From Candidatus Sumerlaeota bacterium (lineage in GTDB: Bacteria > Sumerlaeota > Sumerlaeia > SLMS01 > JAHLLQ01), in the NCBI GenBank assembly GCA_021772755.1, contig JAJFLJ010000101.1, forward strand, positions 1-38,942: a DNA stretch of 38,942 nucleotides. The letters run 5' to 3'. Positions 15,973 to 24,260 of the stretch are shown piece after piece. The position numbers and the translations under genes are program-made. Each line of letters begins with the position of its first letter. The stretch's first letter is position 1. The notes under the pieces were generated by a model. The model was not told the origin of the DNA, made no database searches, and worked only from the letters and a program-made list of their open reading frames with translations.

Positions 15973-16746
15973 ATGCCCCGCCTCTTCGTCTTTCTGCCCG
16001 CGTATAACGAGGAAAAGTGCCTTCCGCCGCTTCTGAACTCGTTCCGGCGGCTCTTTCGCGCCCTGCCGCTGGACGCCGACCCCCTCATCGTGGTGGTCGA
16101 CGATGGCAGCTCGGACCGCACGGCGGCGGTCGTCCGCAAGGCCATCGCACGGGGCCTGCCCGTCGAACTCGTCCGGCACGAGAAGAACAAGGGACTCGGC
16201 GAAGCCATCAAGACGGGCCTGCGGCGGGTCGCGGAGCTCTCCACCAGCGACCTCGACGTGGCCGTCTGCATGGACGCCGACAACACCCACCCCCCGCGCC
16301 ACGTCATTTCCATGATGGCGGCGATGGAGAGAACCGGCGCGGACATCGTGATCGCGTCGCGCTACCGCCGCGGCAGCCGCCAGTTCGGCGTGCCGCTGAA
16401 CCGCATCGCCATGAGCTACGGCGCCCGGTTTCTCTTTCGCGTGTTCCTGAATCTCGAAGGCGTGCGCGACTATACCTGCGGATACCGGGCCTACGGCCTC
16501 GGCCTGATCCGGCGCTCCCTGGATCACTATGGCGACGATCTGATCACGCGCGCGGGTTTCGCCTGCACCGACCAGTTGCTGGTCAACATGGCGTGTCTCG
16601 GCGCGAAGATGACCGAGGTGCCCTTCACGCTGCGCTACGACCGCAAGGTCGGCGAGAGCAAGCTGCAGCTCGGCACGACGATCATGGAAACGATCCGCCT
16701 GCTCTCGGGCGCGCGCAAGAAGCTGAAGGCTGAGTACAGAAAATAG
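15973..16746 (+). CDS. GT2-family glycosyltransferase (dolichyl/polyprenyl-phosphate sugar synthase-like)
   Basis: A 257-residue GT-A fold transferase. It opens FVFLPAYNEEKCLPPLL, has VVDDGSSDRT for nucleotide binding, the metal-binding VCMDADNTHPP, and the acceptor-loop segment RDYTCGYRAY, and ends with YDRKVGESKLQ, the pattern of DPM1-like enzymes that move a sugar from a nucleotide donor to a polyprenyl phosphate at the membrane. No membrane helices follow the catalytic domain. The ATG at 15973 gives the family start; GAGGA lies rather far upstream. A longer frame to 15784 covers the hairpin region and is not credible. The stop codon is followed at once by a strong palindrome (16747-16782). 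Confidence 0.88.
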   Translation: MPRLFVFLPAYNEEKCLPPLLNSFRRLFRALPLDADPLIVVVDDGSSDRTAAVVRKAIARGLPVELVRHEKNKGLGEAIKTGLRRVAELSTSDLDVAVCMDADNTHPPRHVISMMAAMERTGADIVIASRYRRGSRQFGVPLNRIAMSYGARFLFRVFLNLEGVRDYTCGYRAYGLGLIRRSLDHYGDDLITRAGFACTDQLLVNMACLGAKMTEVPFTLRYDRKVGESKLQLGTTIMETIRLLSGARKKLKAEYRK

Positions 16747-16782
16747 GGACGGCGCCGGACAGGGGGACATCAGGCGCCGTCC
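16747..16782 (+). repeat. Ten-bp palindrome directly after the GT2 stop
   Basis: GGACGGCGCC (16747-16756) pairs perfectly with GGCGCCGTCC (16773-16782) around a 16-base loop containing GGGGGACA. It begins at the base after the TAG. It may protect or end the GT2 transcript, but it has no T tract. Confidence 0.6.
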
Positions 16783-16819
16783 ACCGGGTTGAAGCTCTGG
16801 CCCATCGCCCGGTCGCTCG

Positions 16820-16859
16820 CCGAATCCGGCAGGGGGGACACCCTGCGGTTCGGATTCGG
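16820..16859. repeat. Nested palindrome in the GT2-lepB gap
   Basis: CCGAATCC (16820-16827) pairs with GGATTCGG (16852-16859), and inside it GCAGGG (16829-16834) pairs with CCCTGC (16841-16846), leaving a loop with GGGACA. The 512-base gap 16747-17258 between convergent genes carries no gene I can support; its content is palindromes and sequence of lower GC (about 60%). Confidence 0.5.
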
Positions 16860-17075
16860 TTCGCTTGTGACGAATTCGTCATGCACGATGTGGACCAGAA
16901 GCGGGTTCGCACCGGCGGCTCGCCAGACGCGTTGCACATCTCTGTCGCCATTCGGTTTGCGAAACGGACCCCAGTGCCGACGAAAGGCGCATGTCCGGTG
17001 CGGAGTTGCAGCGGCGCAACGGTGTGCTTGAACTTGCACCGGAAACCGTGATGTCGCGATCCGCATGCGCTTCTT

Positions 17076-17166
17076 CGACCCCTTCCGGGGTCGGGGGGAG
17101 AATCGGGGGACTCGGATTCCCCGGACTTCGTCCGGGGCTACGATTGTGGCGTCCCTGGCGGGACGC
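17076..17166. repeat. Cluster of three hairpins in the GT2-lepB gap
   Basis: Three stems follow one another: CGACCCC/GGGGTCG (17076-17082 with 17087-17093), CCCCGGAC/GTCCGGGG (17119-17126 with 17130-17137) and GCGTCCC/GGGACGC (17149-17155 with 17160-17166). Loops are three or four bases. The stretch between convergent genes could act as a bidirectional end signal or be a REP-like mobile palindrome. Confidence 0.6.
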
Positions 17167-17258
17167 ATGTCTTGGCGGAGATTGCAGCGTGGCTGCGGTT
17201 CCGAACGCGCGCGGCCTGGTGGAATGCGTGTCGCACTCCGATCGTTCGGCGTCGCCCG

Positions 17259-18320
17259 TCAGGGATTGTCCAGGAAACTGATCGCTCTGAGGGGCCAGTA
17301 CCGCAGCACGGCCTTGCCGCGCAGATGGTTCAGTGGCACTTCGCCCCACACGCGGCTGTCACTGGAACTGAACTGGTTGTCGCCGTACATCAGAACGCCG
17401 TCGTCGCTGATCGTGTAGTCGTGGGGCGACTGGTCCGGCAGAACGTTCCAGGGGGATTGCGCGCCCCAGAAGTGCGGCAACCGGTCCCACGGCTCTCCCC
17501 GCAGTTCCTCGCCATCGACGATCAGCGGCTGCGTGCGAACGACGAATTCCCGTCCGCCGAACTCGTCCGGCGAGATGCGTTCGGGGTCTCCGGGCGCGCG
17601 GACGACGTAGTCCAGCAGCGGGGGGGTGACGACGTTCTCGCCGGGCAGTCCGACGCACCGCTTGATGTAGACGGGCTTCGCCTTGTCGAAGGGGCTCTTG
17701 TGCTCTGGGCGGTCGGGAACCTTGAAGACGATGATGTCGCCGCGCGTCGGATCGCCGAACCAGTAGGCGAACTTGTTGACCAGGATCATGTCGCGGCGGC
17801 CCGCGCCCCTGTTGCGCGTTTCCTTCGGTCCGTCGCCGCGCATGGCCTGGAACATGGCGCGGGTCTCGTCGTTCGGCGCGTCCAGTATCAGAGTCTCGTC
17901 GAAGACGCCCTCGGCGTTGCGCAGGTGGACCTGAAGGCGCCGCGCGGGATACTGGAACGGCGTATCGACGACGACGATGTCCTCGTCGCCATCGCGGTCC
18001 CAGTCGAATTCGCTGACCTGGCGCGCCTCGTCTCCGATCAGCGCCGGCGTCATCGATCCCGTCGGAATCATGAAGAGCTCGAACACGTAGGTGCGGATGA
18101 ACATGGCGAGGACGAAGGCGAAGAAAAGCGCGTCGCTCCAGCCGCGCAACTCGCGGAGAAAGCCGCCCTTCGCCGGGGCGGAGCCGTCCGCCCCGCCGCG
18201 CTCGCGACTCCGTGCGAGAACGCGTTCGCGCGTTCTGTCGATGGATCGGTCCTCGTTGCTGCCGGTGGCTTCGGTCACGTCGGAGCGGTTGCGGACCCTC
18301 CCTCCCGGGCGGGCCGCCAC
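17259..18320 (-). CDS. lepB: Signal peptidase I
   Basis: A 353-residue type I leader peptidase, which cuts signal peptides from exported proteins on the periplasmic face. A charged N-terminus leads to a membrane helix (about 62-80) and then the catalytic serine box FMIPTGSMTPAL (Ser89). The catalytic lysine lies in DMILVNKFAYW (Lys183), followed by GDIIVFKVP, YIKRCVGLPGE and the C-terminal box with GDNQFSSSDSR and WGEVP. The Ser-Lys distance (94) is much longer than in Escherichia coli (about 55). The extra segment holds DWDRDGDEDI, a DxDxDGxxD calcium-loop-like motif. The start is uncertain: GTG at 18320, 13 bases after the preceding stop and with no good Shine-Dalgarno, or GTG at 18278. It follows the zinc-ribbon gene as the second gene of a minus-strand pair. 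Confidence 0.92.
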   Translation of the reverse strand: MAARPGGRVRNRSDVTEATGSNEDRSIDRTRERVLARSRERGGADGSAPAKGGFLRELRGWSDALFFAFVLAMFIRTYVFELFMIPTGSMTPALIGDEARQVSEFDWDRDGDEDIVVVDTPFQYPARRLQVHLRNAEGVFDETLILDAPNDETRAMFQAMRGDGPKETRNRGAGRRDMILVNKFAYWFGDPTRGDIIVFKVPDRPEHKSPFDKAKPVYIKRCVGLPGENVVTPPLLDYVVRAPGDPERISPDEFGGREFVVRTQPLIVDGEELRGEPWDRLPHFWGAQSPWNVLPDQSPHDYTISDDGVLMYGDNQFSSSDSRVWGEVPLNHLRGKAVLRYWPLRAISFLDNP

Positions 18321-18333
18321 ACGGAATCGGTCG

Positions 18334-18870
18334 CTATTCGACCGGTGCGGCGTCGCTTTCCTTTGGGGCGAATTCGTGGAGCCGCGACTCGATCTCGCTC
18401 TTCACGTCGACGAACGACACGGCCTCCAGGGGAAGGTCCTGGATCTCGAACGTCTCCTGCGTCTGCGGGTGGTGGAACACCAGGGTCCCGTCGCCGCGCG
18501 CCTCGCGGAACTGAAGGATGCGATACTTCATCAGCAGGTGCGAAACGAGAAACAGCTGCGGCGCCAGGTCGTCGCTCTCCCGCAGCGCGTAGAGCGCATT
18601 GAACAGCGCCCAGAGCGCCTCGTTGCGTTCGGACCGGGCGAGCTTGCGCTGCTCGGGGCTCGGTCCCTCCTGGAAGCGGTGTGTCACCCAGTAGCCGAAG
18701 TAGTCCCGCTCGCCCATGTGCTCCCAGCAGTTGGGGCAGATGTCCTCGCGGATCGTCTCTTCCTTCTCGCTGAGGCGCAGCGTGCTGGGGTGGCGCTGCA
18801 ACTCGGGCAGGCTGACCCCGCAGACGAGGCAATTGCGCGAAGCGCGGCGGAACTGGAGATAGCTGTCCAT
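18334..18870 (-). CDS. Zinc-ribbon-like protein of unknown function
   Basis: Function not recognised. The 178-residue product has two CxxC knuckles, NCLVCG (Cys14, Cys17) and ICPNCW (Cys45, Cys48), spaced as in a structural zinc ribbon. The remainder looks alpha/beta without a membrane segment: a helical middle (about 70-125) and a short beta-rich part with TLVFHHPQT and VSFVDVKSEIESRL. ATG at 18870. It precedes lepB by 13 bases and is divergent from the GT4 gene; a promoter candidate lies at 18898-18925. The pairing with lepB could mean a link to secretion, but the evidence is only adjacency. Confidence 0.72.
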   Translation of the reverse strand: MDSYLQFRRASRNCLVCGVSLPELQRHPSTLRLSEKEETIREDICPNCWEHMGERDYFGYWVTHRFQEGPSPEQRKLARSERNEALWALFNALYALRESDDLAPQLFLVSHLLMKYRILQFREARGDGTLVFHHPQTQETFEIQDLPLEAVSFVDVKSEIESRLHEFAPKESDAAPVE

Positions 18871-18897
18871 CGTCGGCGGGGTCCTTCCCGTGCCTCC

Positions 18898-18925
18898 AGT
18901 CTGAAGCGCGGGCCCCGGCGGTCAA
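18898..18925 (-). promoter_or_regulatory. Promoter candidate for the zinc-ribbon/lepB pair
   Basis: On the minus strand TTGACC (18925-18920) is followed after 16 bases by CAGACT (18903-18898), 27 bases before the ATG at 18870. The -35 is close to consensus; the -10 is weak. Confidence 0.3.
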
Positions 18926-19022
18926 CGGGGAAGCGCTCCGGGAGTCCGGTTCGGGCGGTCCATGCGTGTTGCCACCGCAAGCGCCTCCCGGGTCAATGGC
19001 CGGGCGCCCGGAGCGCCTCCGC

Positions 19023-20168
19023 ATGTCCCTGTTCACCATCGGCTACGACGCATCCTCGACGCTGGGCCCGCGCACCGGCGTGGGTCGCGCGGCGCTGGAG
19101 CTGCTGCGGGCGATGGTGGCCGCCGGCGACGATCACTTCCGGTTCCGAGTGCTGCTCAATTCGCTTCGCCATTCGCCCGGCGGCGACCACGCGTTTCTGC
19201 GGAACGAACGCGTTCGCACGTTCCGAACGCGTCGGCCGGGGCCGTGGCTCGTGCGCGGATGGGCGAAGGACGGCGGGCCCGACGCGGAGACGCTCGTAGG
19301 CGCGGGCATCGACCTCTGGCACGGCCCCGCGTCCTGCATGCCGCCCGCCCGCGAGGCGAAACGCGTCGTGTCGGTCTACGACCTGGCGTTCCTCGAAGAC
19401 GCTCCGTCCGACCGCGACGCTCTTGGCGGGGCGATGTTCGCCCGCCGGTTTCCCCAATTGCTTCCGGCGTGCGACGCCGTCGTGACCGCGTCGGAGTACG
19501 CGCGCTCGCGCATCGTCGCGGAGTACGGACTCGCGGCAGAACGCGTCTTCGTCGTTCCCCTCGGCGTCGATCGCGGGAAGTTCAGGCCGGTGAGCGAGCG
19601 CTTCGTGGAAATCGCGGCGCAGTTCGCCGGACTGCCGGACAAGTCGTACCTCCTCGCCGTGACCGGTCACGCGCCGCGCAAGCGCAACGGGCTGCTGCTC
19701 GACGCCTACGGGGAGCTGCTGAGGCGCGAGCCGCGCGCGCCGAAACTGCTCGTCGCCGGATGGTGCGGCGACGCGCCGCCGGAGCTTCGCGAGCGCACGC
19801 ATCTCTACCGCGACGTCATCGTCGCCGACCGCATCCCCGACGAGTACATGCCGGGTCTCTACACCGGAGCGGTAGCGACGATTCTCGCGTCGGGCAACGA
19901 AGGGTTCGGGCTGCCGATTCTCGAAGCGATGGCGTGCGGCTCGCCCGTCGTCTGCGCGGGGACGACCGCCATGCCGGAAGTGGCCGGAGACGCGGCGCGC
20001 TTCGTCGATGGCGACGATCCCGGCGTATGGGCCGACGCCATCGCGGAGGTCGCCTTCGACCAGTCGCGCCGCGACGAGGTATCCGCCAAAGGCATCGAAC
20101 ACGCCGCGCGATTCACCTGGGAGAAGGCGGGAAGGCGATTGCTCGATATCTACGCGGACGTGTTGTAG
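19023..20168 (+). CDS. GT4-family glycosyltransferase
   Basis: A 381-residue GT-B fold enzyme of the group 1 (GT4) class. It begins FTIGYDASSTLGPRTGVGRA, has the domain-linking VPLGVD, a KRNGLLLDAYGEL segment at the start of the donor domain, and the E-x7-E donor site EGFGLPILEAMACGSPVV near residues 296-313. It would transfer a nucleotide-activated sugar to a glycan or lipid acceptor in the cytoplasm; neither donor nor acceptor can be named. The ATG at 19023 has GGAG about a dozen bases upstream; an in-frame start at 18966 would add 19 residues without family character. It stands alone between a divergent zinc-ribbon gene and a convergent transporter gene. Confidence 0.9.
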   Translation: MSLFTIGYDASSTLGPRTGVGRAALELLRAMVAAGDDHFRFRVLLNSLRHSPGGDHAFLRNERVRTFRTRRPGPWLVRGWAKDGGPDAETLVGAGIDLWHGPASCMPPAREAKRVVSVYDLAFLEDAPSDRDALGGAMFARRFPQLLPACDAVVTASEYARSRIVAEYGLAAERVFVVPLGVDRGKFRPVSERFVEIAAQFAGLPDKSYLLAVTGHAPRKRNGLLLDAYGELLRREPRAPKLLVAGWCGDAPPELRERTHLYRDVIVADRIPDEYMPGLYTGAVATILASGNEGFGLPILEAMACGSPVVCAGTTAMPEVAGDAARFVDGDDPGVWADAIAEVAFDQSRRDEVSAKGIEHAARFTWEKAGRRLLDIYADVL

Positions 20169-20172
20169 GGAA

Positions 20173-20302
20173 CGTTGTTCGTTGGGAGTCGTTCGTTGCG
20201 CGTGGTGAATCGAATTGGTGGGGTTTCCTGGCTGTTCACGGGCCGTGTTCTCGCAAGAGATCGACCAAGAACCAGTCATCGCTCGGCACCCGGCGAACAA
20301 CG
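20173..20302. repeat. Inverted GTTGTTCG repeats in the GT4-symporter gap
   Basis: CGTTGTTCG (20173-20181) is matched by CGAACAACG (20294-20302), and GTTCGTTG-like units are repeated beside both arms. The 155-base gap between convergent genes is AT-richer than the flanks. It has no gene, and its role is unknown. Confidence 0.45.
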
Positions 20303-20323
20303 AATGACGACAACGCCCGCTTC

Positions 20324-21601
20324 CTAGACGTGCTTTCCGACGAACGCCGCGCCGATCGAGTCCCCCCAGACGTTGGCGACGGTGCGGAAGCGGTCGAGGA
20401 ACCAGTCCACCGAAAGGATGATCGCGATGTTCTCCGCCGGAATGCCGACCTGGCTCAGGATCACCATGATCATCACGAGACTCGCCTGGGGAATGGCGGC
20501 GACGCCGATGGAACTGAAGGTCGCCGTCAGGAAGATCAGGATCATTTCGGTGGCGCCGAGAGGATAGCCGAGGGCCTGCGCGATGAAGATCACCGCCACC
20601 GCCTCGTAGAACGCCGTGCCGTCCATGTTCACCGTCGCGCCGAGTGGAATCACGAAGCCCGCGGCACGCGCGTCCACGCCCGCGCGGTCCACCACGCATT
20701 CCATCGTCATGGGAATCGTCGCGCCGGACGACGACGTCGACCAGGCCGTCAGCAGCGCCGGGATCAGATCGAGGAAGTAGCGGAACGGATTCCGTTTCGT
20801 CAGCACCCACAGCAGAACCGGCAGCGTCACGATGGAGTGGAACGCGATGCCTCCGATCACCACGGCGGAGAACTTGCCCACGCTCGACACCATTTCCTTC
20901 AGTCCGCCGGGCTCCATCGACGCCGCGCCGAACTTCGCCACCACCAGGCCGCAGATGCCCAGCGGCGCGAGCCACATGATGAGCACGATGATCTTCATCA
21001 TGGCCTCGTTGAGACCCTCGAAGAACCGCAGGACCGGCTTTCCCCTTTCGCCGAGCGTCGTCAGGATGCCGCCGAAGAAGAGCGAGAAGACGATGATCGG
21101 CAGCATGTCGCCTTCGGCGAAGGCCGCGAAGATGTTCGGAGAGAGAAAGGAAAGCGCCACGTCGCCGATGGTGACTTCCTCGCGATCGGCCAGCTGCGCG
21201 GCGCGCTCCGCCTGGTTCGCGCCGGCCGCCAGGGCGGCCTCCGCGCCGACGCCCGGCTGGACGGTCGTCACCAGCAGCAGTCCGAGCCCGACGGCGAGAC
21301 TCGTCGTCACCATGTAGAACGCCAGCGTGCGGAACCCGATGCCGCCGATCTTGCGCACGTCGCCGAGCGAACTGATACCGACGATGATCGACGCCAGCAC
21401 CAGCGGAACGATGATCATCCGCAGCGCCCGCAGGAAGAACTGGCCGAAGAAGTCGCCGACGCCGATGATGCGCTCGTACGTGGGGCCGAAGTTCGCCGGA
21501 TCGCTGCCGTACATCGACGTGCAGACGGCGACGATGCCGATGGCGAGCACCAGCCCGCCGACGATCAGCGCCAGAATCAGATTCGAGTGCTTGCCACTCA
21601 T
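20324..21601 (-). CDS. Dicarboxylate/amino acid:cation symporter (DAACS, SDF family)
   Basis: A 425-residue inner-membrane secondary carrier of the GltP/DctA/EAAT family. It has the expected multiple helices, the HP1 serine-rich loop STSSSGATIP, the sodium-binding NMDGTA in TM7, HP2 with SIGVAAIPQ, and TM8 with DWFLDRFRTVANVWGD. The arginine in DRFRT corresponds to the residue that binds the side-chain carboxylate in glutamate/aspartate or C4-dicarboxylate carriers, so an acidic substrate is favoured over a neutral amino acid. Residues 125-165 form an alanine/glutamate-rich soluble insertion. ATG at 21601 with GAGGT in front. It is 96 bases downstream of the DUF4388 gene on the same strand, and a TTGACT hexamer (21668-21663) in that gap suggests separate control. 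Confidence 0.93.
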   Translation of the reverse strand: MSGKHSNLILALIVGGLVLAIGIVAVCTSMYGSDPANFGPTYERIIGVGDFFGQFFLRALRMIIVPLVLASIIVGISSLGDVRKIGGIGFRTLAFYMVTTSLAVGLGLLLVTTVQPGVGAEAALAAGANQAERAAQLADREEVTIGDVALSFLSPNIFAAFAEGDMLPIIVFSLFFGGILTTLGERGKPVLRFFEGLNEAMMKIIVLIMWLAPLGICGLVVAKFGAASMEPGGLKEMVSSVGKFSAVVIGGIAFHSIVTLPVLLWVLTKRNPFRYFLDLIPALLTAWSTSSSGATIPMTMECVVDRAGVDARAAGFVIPLGATVNMDGTAFYEAVAVIFIAQALGYPLGATEMILIFLTATFSSIGVAAIPQASLVMIMVILSQVGIPAENIAIILSVDWFLDRFRTVANVWGDSIGAAFVGKHV

Positions 21602-21697
21602 GAGCGACCTCGTCCGGTTTCGGGATGTCCGATTATGGGACCCTCGCGAAACGGCGGGGCGGAGTCAACGACCGAAGAGAGGACCGGCGGAAAGGCG

Positions 21698-22498
21698 CTA
21701 GAACTCGAATTCCTCGTCGCCGTCCTCGAAGCCTTCCAGGATGTCTCCGAGCGCCGAGGACATGTCGTCCGCCGAGGGCAGGAAGTCCTGGTCGCCGCGC
21801 CGGTCGCCGCGGCCGTCCTCGTCGTGAACGCGCGCGCCCTCCAGCAGCACCGAGAGCGCCGACATGTTCAGCGTCGACTTCGACGTCAGGCACCCGTTGT
21901 GCACCCGGATTTCGGGGTGGCGGACGGCGAACATGCGGCTGAACGCCTCCATGCCCTGCAGATCGTCGATCGTCTCCGCGTGGACGATGTTGCCGCCGCG
22001 CAGATACATCGATCCGATCACGCCCTCGCCGTTGACGCGGATCGTCTTGGGAACGCGCTTCTCGCCGTACAGCTGGATCAGGTCCGCCAGCTCAAGCCCC
22101 AGCAGGTCCGTGGCGTGCACCGTCAGGATTTCCAGCAGGTTGCGCAGTTCGTCCCGCGCGGCCGTCAGATCGTCCTCGGGGTGCGGCAGAATCTTCACCG
22201 CGCCCTGGGCCAGCAGCGCCGGCTCGTACGCCTTGATGCTGTCCGCCAGGCAGATGCTGACCTCCCACCAGGTCGTGCGGTCCTGGATCATCATCGAGAC
22301 CTTGCCGAGGTCCGTCGTGGGGTCCATGCCAAGGATCAGCAGTCCCGAGCGGCTGGACTGCCAGGGCTGGTACACCAGGTCCTGGATGATGCGAATGTCC
22401 GTGGGCAGACCCTCGTCGCCCAGCAGCGAGATCAGCGTCGCCGCCGTCGTTGGCGTCATGCCGGAGAAGACGATGGTTTGGAGACTTCGATGAGGCAT
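21698..22498 (-). CDS. Pseudo-receiver plus DUF4388 regulatory protein
   Basis: A 266-residue cytoplasmic protein. Residues 1-125 look like a response-regulator receiver fold: an opening TIVFSGMTPTTAATLISLL, a central LLILGMDPTTD and a late GAVKILPHP like the usual GAxxYLxKP. The position of the phosphoacceptor aspartate appears to be glycine (LLILG), so phosphorylation is doubtful. Residues 145-230 form a DUF4388 domain with KTIRVNGEGVIGSMYLRGGNIVHAE and a CLTSKSTLNMSALSVLLEGAR end, as found in regulators of motility and signalling in myxobacteria and relatives. The C-terminus is very acidic. ATG at 22498 with a weak Shine-Dalgarno; the open frame beyond it is not credible. It is divergent from guaB. 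Confidence 0.8.
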   Translation of the reverse strand: MPHRSLQTIVFSGMTPTTAATLISLLGDEGLPTDIRIIQDLVYQPWQSSRSGLLILGMDPTTDLGKVSMMIQDRTTWWEVSICLADSIKAYEPALLAQGAVKILPHPEDDLTAARDELRNLLEILTVHATDLLGLELADLIQLYGEKRVPKTIRVNGEGVIGSMYLRGGNIVHAETIDDLQGMEAFSRMFAVRHPEIRVHNGCLTSKSTLNMSALSVLLEGARVHDEDGRGDRRGDQDFLPSADDMSSALGDILEGFEDGDEEFEF

Positions 22499-22570
22499 GG
22501 GGAAACGCTTCGGCGGGAAGGACGGCGGGGCTAGACCGATTCCGCATTGAGGCGGCGGCGGCGGGGGGAC

Positions 22571-22657
22571 CGTCAAGCGCTTTCCCCGCCGCGAATCCGC
22601 GCGCCGGAGTCGCGTTTCCCGCCGAAACGCCCCGAACCGGGGCCTCCGGGGTTGACG
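22571..22657. promoter_or_regulatory. Divergent promoter region between the DUF4388 gene and guaB
   Basis: TTGACG occurs once on each strand, facing outward: minus 22576-22571 toward the DUF4388 gene and plus 22652-22657 toward guaB. No clear -10 hexamer follows either. A six-bp hairpin GCCCCG/CGGGGC (22629-22634 with 22638-22643) lies between them. Confidence 0.25.
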
Positions 22658-22709
22658 TCCGGGTGTCCCTTCCCCCTCTTCCTGCAAACGGTTTCGGAGG
22701 ATTTCGCCC

Positions 22710-24221
22710 TTGTTCGACAATGCCCCGCTCGACGAATTCATGGATCATCACCGGTTCCTCGGCCTCACCTACGACGACGTCTCCCTCGTCACCCAGTACG
22801 CCGACTTCCTTCCCGCCGACGCCGACCTCTCGACCCAGCTCACCACCGGCATCCGCCTCAACATCCCCTTCGTCTCCGCCGCGATGGACACCGTCACCGA
22901 AGCCGACATGGGCATCGCCATGGCCCTGGCCGGCGGCATGGGCATCGTCCACAAGAACCTGGACCCCTCCGCCCAGCGCACCGAAGTCAAGCGCGTGAAG
23001 TACTACCTCAACGGATTCCTGGTGAAGGCCCGCACCATCTCGCCGGAAATGACCATCGCCGAGGTCGAGGCCATGAAGCGCGAGAAGGGCTTCCGCTTCT
23101 CCAGCTTTCCCGTGATCGACGGAAACCGCCGCCTCCTCGGCGTCGTCACCGGATCGCAGTTCCGCTACGCCGCGTCCGAGGACCTCACCATCGGCGAAAT
23201 CATGCGCACCGACACCGTCACCGCGCGCCCCGGCATTTCCATGCGCGAGGCCTACGACATTCTTCTGCGCCACAAGATCAGCATCCTTCCCGTCGTCGAG
23301 GAGGACGGAACCTTCGCCGGCATCTACAGCTTCAAGGACCTTCGCCGCATCGTCAAAGGCAAGCGCGGCACCGAGTGCGTGGACGAGAACTACTCGCTGC
23401 GGGTCGGCGCCGCCGTCGGCCCCGCCGACCGGGAACGCGTCGAGATTCTGCTGGAGAGCCCCGTCGACGTGCTCGTCGTCGATACCGCCCACGGCCACAC
23501 GAAGGGCGTGATCGACATGGTGAAGTGGATCAAGACGCGCTGGCCGGACCAGCAGGTCGTCGCCGGCAACATCGCGACGGGCGACGCCGCCAGGGCGCTC
23601 GTCGAAGCCGGCGCCGACGGGGTCAAGGTCGGCATCGGCCCCGGCTCCATCTGCACCACGCGCGTCATCTCCGGCGTCGGCGTGCCCCAGTTCAGCGCCG
23701 TCTACGAAGTCGCCAGGGCGCTGCGCGGAACCGGCGTTCCCGCCATCGCCGACGGCGGCATCAAGCAGAGCGGCGACGTCCCCAAGGCCATCGCCGCCGG
23801 CGCCTGCACCGTCATGATGGGCGGCGTTTTGGCGGGGACCGACGAAGGCCCCGGCGAACGCGTTCTCATCCGCGGGCGCCAGTACGTCGTCTACCGCGGC
23901 ATGGGCTCCCTCGGCGCCATGCAGCAGCGCCACGGCTCCGCCGACCGCTACGGCCAGAAGGACGTCGATTCCCCCAAGCTCGTTCCCGAAGGCATCGAAG
24001 GCGTCGTGCCCTACACCGGACCCGTCGCCGGAATCCTGCACCAGTTCTGCGGAGGCCTGCGCGCCTCGCTGGGCTACAACGGCTGCCGCACCATCGCCGC
24101 CCTCCAGGCCGGCGCGCGCCCCGTGCGCATCACCTCCTCCGGCAAGCGCGAAGCCCACCCCCACGACGTCCAGTTTATCAAGGACTCGCCCAACTACCAG
24201 ACCGGCGAAAACGGGGATTGA
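22710..24221 (+). CDS. guaB: IMP dehydrogenase
   Basis: This enzyme converts IMP to XMP with NAD+, the first committed step to GMP. The 503-residue product has the TIM barrel with LTYDDVSL and [11 protein letters not shown], a paired CBS regulatory module (about 105-215), and the catalytic loop [11 protein letters not shown] with Cys315. The flap has [11 protein letters not shown], and the C-terminal part [13 protein letters not shown]. The TTG at 22710 is chosen for the GGAGGA eight bases upstream; the ATG at 22740 has none. The catalytic set is complete and length is normal for the bacterial family. Third-position GC is extreme here, in sharp contrast to the two genes that follow. The guaA partner is not in the window. 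Confidence 0.96.
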   Translation: MFDNAPLDEFMDHHRFLGLTYDDVSLVTQYADFLPADADLSTQLTTGIRLNIPFVSAAMDTVTEADMGIAMALAGGMGIVHKNLDPSAQRTEVKRVKYYLNGFLVKARTISPEMTIAEVEAMKREKGFRFSSFPVIDGNRRLLGVVTGSQFRYAASEDLTIGEIMRTDTVTARPGISMREAYDILLRHKISILPVVEEDGTFAGIYSFKDLRRIVKGKRGTECVDENYSLRVGAAVGPADRERVEILLESPVDVLVVDTAHGHTKGVIDMVKWIKTRWPDQQVVAGNIATGDAARALVEAGADGVKVGIGPGSICTTRVISGVGVPQFSAVYEVARALRGTGVPAIADGGIKQSGDVPKAIAAGACTVMMGGVLAGTDEGPGERVLIRGRQYVVYRGMGSLGAMQQRHGSADRYGQKDVDSPKLVPEGIEGVVPYTGPVAGILHQFCGGLRASLGYNGCRTIAALQAGARPVRITSSGKREAHPHDVQFIKDSPNYQTGENGD

Positions 24222-24234
24222 GAAGAAGGAAGCC

Positions 24235-24260
24235 AAGACGCAGGACAAGGAGCGCAGAAG
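24235..24260 (+). repeat. Dispersed GACGCAG/GCGCAGAAG repeat, copy C (left end of low-GC pair)
   Basis: AAGACGCAGGACAAGGAGCG followed by CAGAAG lies between the guaB stop and the ATG at 24261. It shares the blocks ACGCAG, GAC and GC-CAGAAG with the complement of the copy at 25224-25254, so the two copies face each other. The GGAG in it also serves as Shine-Dalgarno for the next gene. Confidence 0.45.

Noticed and set aside
16770-17168. Minus-strand frame of 132 codons in the GT2-lepB gap, ending MGQSFNPVDGA
   Set aside because: The second half looks faintly protein-like (RVWRAAGANPLLVHIVHDEF), but there is no ribosome site, no recognised family, and the frame runs through the hairpins at 17076-17166. 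It could be a gene relic; not supported as a gene.
16747-17258. Search for tRNA, CRISPR or structured RNA gene in the largest gap
   Set aside because: The palindromes are unlike one another, there is no regular spacer-repeat pattern and no cloverleaf could be drawn.
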